Assembly: GCA_910586105.1 (NCBI GenBank)
Contig: CAJUGU010000018.1
Location: forward strand, 3,360 to 41,370
DNA: 38,011 nt
Direction of reading: 5' to 3'
From: an uncultured Eubacteriales bacterium
Lineage (GTDB): Bacteria; Bacillota; Clostridia; Oscillospirales; Butyricicoccaceae
The position numbers and the translations under genes are program-made. Numbering within the stretch: the first letter of the stretch is position 1; every line of letters starts with the position of its first letter. The notes beneath the pieces were generated by a model. The model ran no database searches and was not told the origin of the DNA. It saw nothing but the letters and a program-made list of their open reading frames with translations. Below, piece after piece: positions 1 to 7,600 of this stretch.

Positions 1-101
1 CGCCAAAGGGGCGCGTCCGCCCCTCTGGACACCCGCGATGCTTGCGCATCGCCGATACCGCCTGCGGGCGGGAAAAGGGGCGGATGTACTGTAATGGGCT
101 T
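1..101. other. Stem-loops downstream of dpaB, at the window edge
   Basis: This is non-coding sequence after the dpaB stop. It holds two perfect short hairpins: GGGGCG/CGCCCC with a 4-base loop at 8-23, and GCGATGC/GCATCGC with a TTGC loop at 35-52. Neither has a clear T-run, so a terminator role is only possible. The window cut hides what follows dpaB on the minus strand. Confidence 0.4.
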
Positions 102-680
102 TCACGGTGCAAGCAGCGGTTGGAGCTGCCGCCCTTCCAACGCCGCCTGGATGGTCTCCGGCAGCATTTCCATTTCCGCAACGATCGAACAGGGTTTCGC
201 CTCCGGCGCGTCCTGCTTCATCGGTACGAAATAATAATGACGCCGGTTGAGCAGTATGCCAATGTTCGCCGCACTGCCCGAAAGCGCGTCATTGGTCGAG
301 ACCGCGATGATGACCGGCCTCCCGCCCCGTAAATGGCTTTTGACCGCCATCGTTACCGGCGTATCCGTGACCGCATACGCCAGCTTGGCGATTGTATTGC
401 CGGTGCAGGGCGCGACCGCCAATACATCAAACATTGCCTTCGGCCCGATCGGTTCGGCGGCTTCAATCGTATCGATCGGCGGTTTGCCGCAGATCGCGGC
501 CAGCCGTTTCCGGAGTGCTTCCGCAGACCCGAACCGGGTGTCTAACGCCCCGGCGTGAAAGGACAGGATCGGCGTCAGCTCAAACCCGGCCATTGTCATG
601 GACTCCATCACGGAGAGCACGCGCTGATGGGTACAAAAGGAGCCGGTCAGCGCAAACCCGACTCGGATCGGTTGGGTCAT
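102..680 (-). CDS. dpaB: Dipicolinate synthase subunit B (DpaB/SpoVFB)
   Basis: This 192-residue flavoprotein-fold subunit works with DpaA to make dipicolinic acid from the lysine-pathway intermediate dihydroxy-tetrahydrodipicolinate. It acts in the mother cell during sporulation, and the product is then loaded into the forespore. The N-terminus (residues 6-18, GFALTGSFCTH) and the segment around AVAPCTGNTIAKLA are typical of SpoVFB in the flavoprotein family, and the length is normal. The start codon overlaps the dpaA stop by four bases (677-680), so the two are translationally coupled. The usual Bacillus neighbours (asd, dapG, dapA) would lie beyond the window, if present. Family assignment is confident. 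Confidence 0.95.
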   Translation of the reverse strand: MTQPIRVGFALTGSFCTHQRVLSVMESMTMAGFELTPILSFHAGALDTRFGSAEALRKRLAAICGKPPIDTIEAAEPIGPKAMFDVLAVAPCTGNTIAKLAYAVTDTPVTMAVKSHLRGGRPVIIAVSTNDALSGSAANIGILLNRRHYYFVPMKQDAPEAKPCSIVAEMEMLPETIQAALEGRQLQPLLAP

Positions 681-1555
681 AATATCCCCTCCTCATTGAG
701 GATCGCATAGATGGTATCCCGCACCGCGATCGATGCCGTCACCGGCGCGACCTTCCCCGGCAGGGACAGCGCATGGATCAGCCGCAGCTTTTGCGGCGGT
801 ATCGCGCTGGGGTCAATCCCGCCCGGTTGGGATGCCAGATCGATCACCAGCGCGTTTTCCGGCAGCTTTGCCAGTTCCGGCGCGCCCAGGACAACGGCGG
901 GCGCAGTGTTGAAAACGACCGGGAATCGGTCGAGCACTGCGGCGAGCTGCCGGGTGTCGGCAACGCGCATGCCTGCGGCTTCGATCAGGGCGAAATCACG
1001 GCAGTTCCGGGCGGAGACCGTGACCTCCGCGCCGAATGCGGATAGCTTCGCGGCAAGGATGCTCCCGACGCGTCCGTGCCCGATTACCAGCACGGGTAAG
1101 CCGTGCAGGGTCACGTCGGTCTGTTCCATCGCGATTTGGATCGCGCCTTCGGCCGTAGGTACGGCATTGCGGATCGCAAGTTCGTCCCGTGTGAGATAGT
1201 CGACCAGACGAAGATGGTTGCGCACCGCGCGTGCATGTACAGCGAATGGGACCGCTCCCGCCAGCACCAGCGTTCCGGGCTCGATGCAGTCCAGCAGCTC
1301 GCCAAGCGGCTGCGGCGCATTCGATAACGGCGCATTTAAATTGCCTTCCCCCTTCTGGACGGGCATCGGCAGGATCACGATCTTGTGTTCGGATAACCCG
1401 GTCTTTAATTCCGGGATGGTTTGGATATGCGGGTCAAAGCTGTGACGCTCCAGCGCGCCGACGGCTACCGTATGGCCGTCGGCATGCATCAGTTCTGCAA
1501 GGATTGCCTGTCGGGCATCCCCGCCCACGACGGCCACAGCTGCTTTTTTGTTCAT
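677..1555 (-). CDS. dpaA: Dipicolinate synthase subunit A (DpaA/SpoVFA)
   Basis: This is the 292-residue NAD(P)-binding subunit of dipicolinate synthase, which makes the calcium-chelating spore core solute. An N-terminal domain (about 1-130) is followed by a Rossmann fold whose glycine motif GHGRVG is at residues 159-164, preceded by the beta strand LPVLVI. The length is normal for SpoVFA. The ATG at 1555 is supported by an AAGGGGG ribosome site nine bases upstream. It is the first gene of a two-gene unit with dpaB. A candidate sigma-K promoter sits just upstream, which would fit mother-cell expression. A terminator at 1833-1869 separates it from the sensor kinase. Confidence 0.95.
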   Translation of the reverse strand: MNKKAAVAVVGGDARQAILAELMHADGHTVAVGALERHSFDPHIQTIPELKTGLSEHKIVILPMPVQKGEGNLNAPLSNAPQPLGELLDCIEPGTLVLAGAVPFAVHARAVRNHLRLVDYLTRDELAIRNAVPTAEGAIQIAMEQTDVTLHGLPVLVIGHGRVGSILAAKLSAFGAEVTVSARNCRDFALIEAAGMRVADTRQLAAVLDRFPVVFNTAPAVVLGAPELAKLPENALVIDLASQPGGIDPSAIPPQKLRLIHALSLPGKVAPVTASIAVRDTIYAILNEEGIL

Positions 1556-1578
1556 GGACTGATACCCCCTTACAAAAT

Positions 1579-1606
1579 CAGGTTATGCGGTGGAAACGCA
1601 AGGTGT
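1579..1606 (-). promoter_or_regulatory. Candidate sigma-K promoter of dpaAB
   Basis: Read on the minus strand, CATAACCTG (1587-1579) matches the sigma-K -10 pattern CATANNNTA except for the last base. An AC -35 element lies at 1606-1605 after a 17-base spacer. The predicted start is close to the dpaA ribosome site. The match is short, so this is an inference supported by the known sigma-K control of dpaAB homologues. Confidence 0.4.
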
Positions 1607-1832
1607 GCGCGCGGCCTGCGCCGCAAGCAGCCGCCGCAAGAACACCCATGATCCGCCATTTGTCGACGGTCGCGGCGCACAGCCCGGGCTGGCGTTTTCC
1701 GCCTTCATCCCGCCCGGTTTCAACCCGTTGCTTATGCATTGGGCCTGCTCCGGCCCAAATGGTCTGGCGTATATGATCCGGAACGGGGATCCTTCCCGGA
1801 TGCATGTTGCATTGATCGGAAAAAAGACAGGG

Positions 1833-1869
1833 AAAAACAAAACGATCGCCCTGAAGAAACAGGCGATCG
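1833..1869 (-). terminator. Rho-independent terminator after the sensor kinase
   Basis: On the minus strand a perfect 8-bp stem (CGATCGCC/GGCGATCG, arms at 1862-1869 and 1843-1850) with an 11-base loop is followed by TTTTGTTTTT (1842-1833). An outer ACAGGG/CCCTGT pair (1827-1832 with 1879-1884) can extend the structure. It lies about 360 bases past the kinase stop and before the dpaA promoter. Confidence 0.7.
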
Positions 1870-1884
1870 CTGCTTTGCCCCTGT

Positions 1885-2226
1885 ATTTCCCGCAGCGGCG
1901 CGGGGATTTCAGCTTTGTAAATAATCGGAAAAATGCTTGCGCGATCTCCCGCGCGCAGGCATGGCGGATCCTTCATGCCGCGGCGGTTGCCGTGGAAATC
2001 GCGGGCAAGATCGCCTGCCGCAGTTTGCGCAAGACCTGAGGCTATCTCGCCGGAATCAACAAGGCCGTTGCCCCTGTTATAATCATGGATATTTATAACC
2101 GCGGCGGTTATGCGGTGACTCGTCGGTACCTTGGCTTTGCCCAGGACGATCCGGGCAAGGGCGATCTCGCGGTGGAACGGTTCTAGTGCTCCCATCTGGC
2201 CCGCGAACCAAAACCGGTTTTCAGGG
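1885..2226. other. Gap between the kinase stop and its distant terminator
   Basis: No convincing gene was found; the one long frame here would run through the terminator and has no family-like content. It contains a perfect palindrome at 2095-2111 (ATAACCGC, one base, GCGGTTAT) and a short AAAACCGGTTTT palindrome at 2210-2221. It is probably a long 3' untranslated region. A small RNA is possible but unsupported. Confidence 0.35.
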
Positions 2227-4413
2227 TCATCCCGCCGTGGGGCGCGGCCTTTTGGTCACTTCCTCAATCGTCCGGAGCAGCTGCGCCATGTCCATCGGTT
2301 TTCCCAGATGCGCGTCGATCCCGCTTTCCGCCGAGCGCTGCCGGTCCCGCTCCATCGTGTTCGCCGACAATGCCACCATCGGGATCCCCGACAGTCGCGG
2401 GTCCGGCAGTTTCCGGATCTCCCGCGCCGCCTGCCAGCCGTCCATCACCGGCATTTGCAGATCCAACAACACCAGATCATAATCGCCCGGCGCGGAGTCC
2501 CGCAGCTTTTCAAGCGCCAATTTCCCATTTTCGACCGGGTCGACGACAAACCCTAACCGCTCTAACAGCTCGGTTTCGATCTCCCGGTTGATCTCGTTAT
2601 CTTCCGCCAGCAGGATCCGCTGCTTCTCTTCCCCGCGGGCATTGCGCGGCACGGCCTCTTCCTCCTGCGGCTGCATCCGGAAACTTAACATCGCCGTGAA
2701 CGTGCTCCCCTCGTTTACCGTGCTCTGGATCTCGATCTTGCCGCCCATCAGGTCGACGATGCTTTTCGCGATCGTCAGCCCCAGGCCGATCCCATGCACC
2801 CCGCTCAACGTTGTGTTCTTCTCCCGCGTGAACGGTTCAAACACCCGGTCCAGAAATTCCGGGCTGATCCCGACCCCGTTATCCTTGACCGAGATCTCAT
2901 AGACCGCATGCCGGTCCGGCAGTTCTTCCCCTTCCGAAATGGAGATGACCACCCGCCCGCCCGGGTCGGTATACGTGATCGCATTGTTCGATAAATATAA
3001 CAGCAGCTGCCGCAGCTTTTCCGGATCGGAATAGACCGCGCTGTGCCGTAAGCCCCGGCAATCCAGCAGGAACGTGATATCCTTCTCCGCCGCCTGCGGC
3101 TTCAGGAAACTGTATACGTCTTCCGCCGTCTCCCGCAGGTCGCATTCGATTTCGTCCAGATCCGACGAGCCCGACAGCTCGGAGACCTCCAACACCTTAT
3201 CGATCATGTCCAGCAGCTGACGCCCCGCTTTTTCGATCCGTCCCAGATAGCCGTTCAGCTCGCTGTTGTCGCCCATGCATAATTTTGCCAGCGCCGTCAC
3301 CCCAAAGATCGCGTGCAGCGGCGTGCGCATATCATGCGACATGTTGGAAAGGAATACGTTCCGGCTCTCGATCGCCAGATTGGCCTTTGCCAAGGCGTCC
3401 GCCATCAGCGCCTGCTGTCCCAGCTGCTGCGCGATCTCTTCATCCACCCGCCGGTATCCCATCACAAGCTGGAACCGCCCGCCCGGTTTGCTGATGTTCA
3501 CCACCCGCAGCTGGATATATTGCAATACCCCGTTGACCAGCGCGCGGAAATTGAAATAAAACGTCTGGCGGTCCGCCAGCTTCTTCCGGATGTTCGCCGC
3601 CGCCGTCGCCTTCGCGACCATTTCCTGATCCTCCGGGTATACCCACATCACGACGTAAGTATCCGCAAACCACGAATAGGGTTTCGGCTGGAGCAGATGG
3701 TCGAACATTTCCGCCATCCGGCTGCTGAGCCGGTACGGGACGACAATGTCCTGATCCAGGTCGGCATAACAGATCGACGAATAATCGATGCTCAGCCCAT
3801 TGATCACTTCCAGCTGCCGCAGGTGTTCCTCGCTGACCCGGATACGCTCCCGGTCGTATTCCTCCGCCAGCGACCGCAGCGCCCGCTCCTTCGCCTGCCG
3901 CGCCCGCTCCAGATCGGCCTTTTCCTGCAACAGCCGTTCGTGCTTTTCGGTCGCGTCCGCTGCGAATACATAAAAGATATCGCCAAGATGCCCGGTATGG
4001 GCGAAATGCCCATAATCTTCTATCCAGCGGATTGCCCCATCCTTCCGGCGGATCCGGTATTCGACATAGTCCAGGTCGTACTGGCTGGCCTCGATCTGCT
4101 CCCAGATGCTCCGCTCGACCGCTTCCAGGTCGTCCGGGTGTACCAGCCCCCGGAACGAATCCCCGGTCAGCGCCCGGAACTCTTCCATCGTTTCACAGCC
4201 GAAGATCCGCAGCAGGCTCCGGTTGGCATATAAAATCTTTTCGCCTTCGTCCGCCGAATAGAGGAAGAAACCGCCCGGCATCCGGTCCATGAACTGCGCG
4301 AACGTCTCGGCCAGTTCCGCCTCCGGCCAGCCCGCCCCCTGCTGCGGGCACAGCATTTGCAATACCTGCTCGACCTGTTTGCGTTCCTGCTCTGGGTTGC
4401 GCACTGTCGCCAT
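2227..4413 (-). CDS. Hybrid sensor histidine kinase with PAS and receiver domains
   Basis: This 728-residue cytosolic-type hybrid kinase has no clear membrane segment. A PAS domain (about 38-157) is followed by a coiled linker rich in Arg/Glu (about 160-205), a second PAS-like sensor region (about 215-330), HisKA with the motif NMSHDMRTPLH and phospho-acceptor His360, HATPase_c (about 460-580, N box SNNAITY, G boxes DNGVGIS and GIGLGL), and a C-terminal receiver (about 600-720) with acceptor Asp651 in LLDLQMPVMDGW and the conserved Lys in LGKPMD. No output gene is adjacent, so the partner is unknown. The start is set by AGGAAAGGAG directly before ATG and by a strong promoter 20 bases upstream. 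Confidence 0.93.
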   Translation of the reverse strand: MATVRNPEQERKQVEQVLQMLCPQQGAGWPEAELAETFAQFMDRMPGGFFLYSADEGEKILYANRSLLRIFGCETMEEFRALTGDSFRGLVHPDDLEAVERSIWEQIEASQYDLDYVEYRIRRKDGAIRWIEDYGHFAHTGHLGDIFYVFAADATEKHERLLQEKADLERARQAKERALRSLAEEYDRERIRVSEEHLRQLEVINGLSIDYSSICYADLDQDIVVPYRLSSRMAEMFDHLLQPKPYSWFADTYVVMWVYPEDQEMVAKATAAANIRKKLADRQTFYFNFRALVNGVLQYIQLRVVNISKPGGRFQLVMGYRRVDEEIAQQLGQQALMADALAKANLAIESRNVFLSNMSHDMRTPLHAIFGVTALAKLCMGDNSELNGYLGRIEKAGRQLLDMIDKVLEVSELSGSSDLDEIECDLRETAEDVYSFLKPQAAEKDITFLLDCRGLRHSAVYSDPEKLRQLLLYLSNNAITYTDPGGRVVISISEGEELPDRHAVYEISVKDNGVGISPEFLDRVFEPFTREKNTTLSGVHGIGLGLTIAKSIVDLMGGKIEIQSTVNEGSTFTAMLSFRMQPQEEEAVPRNARGEEKQRILLAEDNEINREIETELLERLGFVVDPVENGKLALEKLRDSAPGDYDLVLLDLQMPVMDGWQAAREIRKLPDPRLSGIPMVALSANTMERDRQRSAESGIDAHLGKPMDMAQLLRTIEEVTKRPRPTAG

Positions 4414-4431
4414 CTCCTTTCCTGTGTCTGC

Positions 4432-4460
4432 ATTATACCATAATCCAGACCATTTGTCAT
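4432..4460 (-). promoter_or_regulatory. Sigma-A promoter of the hybrid kinase
   Basis: The minus strand has ATGACA (4460-4455), a 17-base spacer and a perfect TATAAT (4437-4432). The predicted start leaves a leader of about a dozen bases containing the GGAAAGGAG ribosome site. Confidence 0.8.
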
Positions 4461-4543
4461 TAACCTTGCACGAAGATTTTCACTTTTTTTGCACTTTCAG
4501 CCAACTGCTGCCAGCCGTTCCAGACATCGCGAGCCGCCGCGCC

Positions 4544-4583
4544 AAAAAACGGAGCCCCGCCCCCTATGAGGGGCGAGGCTCCG
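4544..4583 (-). terminator. Terminator of the SLH surface protein gene
   Basis: A 14-bp stem with one mismatch (4550-4563 with 4570-4583, loop near 4564-4569) is followed on the minus strand by six T (4549-4544). A T-run on the plus side at 4591-4597 makes it potentially bidirectional. It isolates the SLH gene from the kinase promoter. Confidence 0.88.
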
Positions 4584-4626
4584 CCGGTCGTTTTTTTCCT
4601 GCCGCAGGGGGCCGGACGCTCCCCCA

Positions 4627-7600
4627 TCAGGTCGTCAGATAGTTTTTCAGCATCTGCGCGACCTCGGCGCGGCTCGCGCGTCCGCCCGGGTCGAGTGTGC
4701 CGTTTTCCTTGCCGTTGATGATGCCGCGCCCATACGCCCAACGCACCGCGTCGCGCGCGAATTCACGTGTGTTGCGGTAATCGTCGAACGGGACGGTCGA
4801 AACCGCCGGGATCGGGCTGCCTGCATGCCGCCACAGCACGACCGCCAGCTGTTCGCGGGTGATCGCGTCGTTGGGGCCATAGGTCCCGTTCTCGTAGCCG
4901 ACCATCAGGCCGGTCGCCGCGGCGCGCTTGATCGCGTTTTCACACCACGCCCCGCTGGCTACGTCCGAAAAGCCGCTGCTGCCGCTGCCAACAGAAGGCG
5001 AACCTTCCCGATTATACAGGATCTGCGCCAGCATCGCGCGCGAAAGCGGGGTGTTCGGCTCGAAGGCCGTCGCGCTGGTTCCCGTCATGAGACGGTTGTT
5101 GATGCAGTAATGCACGCCGTCATGGTACCAGGCGTTCGCCTGCGCGTCGCTGTAGGCCGCGATCGGGCAGTTCACGTCCTTTGTACACAGGTTATAGGCG
5201 ACGCTCGACCGGCTCGGCGTGGCCGTGGTGGTCGTCGTCGGCGGCTGGGTCGTCGTCGTTGGGGTGAACGCCGCCCGGATCGTATGCGATGTGATGATGT
5301 TGGTGAAGGTGTAGCTTTTCACCTTGCCGACGCTCTTGCCGTCCACCAATACATCCGAGATCGCATAGCCTGCGTTCGGTGTGATCGTGTACGTTTTGCT
5401 GCTGCCCCGCGATACCTTCGATTGGCCGTTCGGGTTGATGCTCCCGCCCGTGCCTGCGCTCGCCGTCAGGTAAATGTCCCTGCTGGAGCTGCTGCCTGAG
5501 CCGCTGCCCGAACCGCTTGGGCGGCTCGGACTGCCGCTGTTGATCCTGACAGGATCCCAATGCGCATAGAGGGTGTGGTCGCTGTCCGAAACGAGTGCGT
5601 CGCCCGTCTTTACAGGAGTGCCGCCGGTTGCCGCTGTGTACCAGCCGGCAAAGTTGTACCGGTAGTTGCCGCTGTTGCCGCGGGTCGGGGTCGGCAATGC
5701 CGGATACTGACCGCCCACCGCTACCGTGATCGATCCGCTTGACAGGGAGCCGCCGTTTGCGTTGAACGATACGGTCACGGTCTTTTCCGGATCCGGGGGC
5801 GTGTCGCCGCCGTCTTCCGTCCAGTGCGCGTAAAGTACCGTCGGGACTTCGGCCGGTACCCGGCCGTTCGGCTCGATCTTCGTGCCGCCCGCCGCTTCGG
5901 TGTACCAGCCGTCAAAGGTGTAGCCGTTACGGGTCGCGGCCGGCATGTCGTATCCGTAGATGTTGCCCACCGTTACCGTGTATACAGCCGTGTCGGCCCC
6001 GTTCACTTGACCGCCGTTTGCGTTCAGGGTGATGTCGACCGTCTTCGCCTGCGTCAAAATGAGGTCGTCGTTATCATTCCCTTCCTTTTCAGCAACGACA
6101 AACCCTTCGTTGTTGCTGAAGAATTTGTTTACATCCGCTGCTTTAGCGCCGGTCACGACCATCGTTCCGTTCACGGAGGAGGCGTCTGTGCCGACGCCGA
6201 TCCATGCATTCTCGCCAAGGTTAGCGACCTTGACTTCGCCGCGCACGTCGCTGCTGTTGCCATCCGTGTCGCTGTTGCCGAAAATCTTCGGTGATCCCGA
6301 AACCGATACCGCACCGCGGATGCCGCCGCCGCTGGCAGCGGTGTTTTCTGTGATCGTGCCTCCGGTCATGGTGAAACTGCCATGGCTTGTGGTGTTGCTC
6401 GGGTTAGGATCCTGGTAAACGCCGCCGCCCTCTTTGCCTGCGGTGTTATCCGTAATAGAGCCGCCCTCCATGATGAATACGCCAGCACCTATATTTGCTA
6501 CGCCGCCGCCGTGACCTTCGGTATAGTTGCCGGTGATCGAACCGCCTTTCAGTGTGAGCCTTCCGATATTCTCAATACCGCCGCCATTGCCCGCAACAGC
6601 GTCCCCACTGGCTACGCTATACCCGCCGGTAATTTTGCCAGCGCCGCTTGCACTGGTGTCATCGATCGTGAGCGTTCCGGCATTGTAAATCACCTGACCC
6701 GCCGACTGGTTAAAGCCTTTGGCATTTCTGTCCAGCGTATAGCCGTTCAAATCCAGCGTGATTGTCTCGTTATGATAGATATAAAGACGTCCTTTACTAG
6801 TTGTTCCAAAATCGCCGTCTACTGCGGTCACATTCTGCAAAAGTTTTACCGTGCCGTTATTATCAGCAGCCTTTTGCCACATCGCGGCAAAAGTGCCTGC
6901 GTCGGTCAGCGTGCCGTTGACCCAATATTCGGCCTCAGCGGTCAAATTCCACTGTGCGGTGAATGTTACGGGATGGGCTGGCATGGTGTATTCCTCACCC
7001 GCAGCATAAATATTTTCCCCATCATCCCAGCCAAGGAACTCGTGGCCGATCTTCGTGGGCGCGTTGGCCGGAAGGTCGAATGTTTCACCGGCTGCCGTGT
7101 CCGCCTGCGAATAGGTTCCGTTGGGCGTGCCGCCGTCTAAATCAAACGTAACGCTGTATTTGGTGGCTTCCACCGGTTCCCACTGCGCGGTGAATGTTAC
7201 GTCTTTAGCTGGCATGGTGTATGTAGCACCGGCTTGGTGAACTGTGCCGTTGTTGTCGTCTTTCCAACCCGTGAACACGAAACCTTCTTTTGTAAGTCCG
7301 TTTCCACTGGCGATCGTGAAAGTTCCCTCTGCCTCCGTGTCCGCTTGCGTGGGACTGGTGCCAACACCGCCATTCAGCAGATATGTAACCTTATACTTTA
7401 TAGGCGCTGATGTGTTGCGCCAATGTGCATAAAGGGTGTGATCGTCCGCAATCGCTACCTCGGTACCTGCTTCCACTTTGGTTGACTCGTCTTCAGCCGT
7501 ATACCAGCCATCAAAAGTATGGTCGGCATCCCAGACCGGTGTTGGCAACGTACCATAGCCTGCTCCATAGGTAACGGTTATTGTTTTGGTTCCGGTTTCA

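Noticed and set aside
1578..2195. Minus-strand open frame of 205 codons in the dpaA-kinase gap
   Set aside because: It runs through an intrinsic terminator (1833-1869) and the dpaA promoter region, has no ribosome site and no domain.
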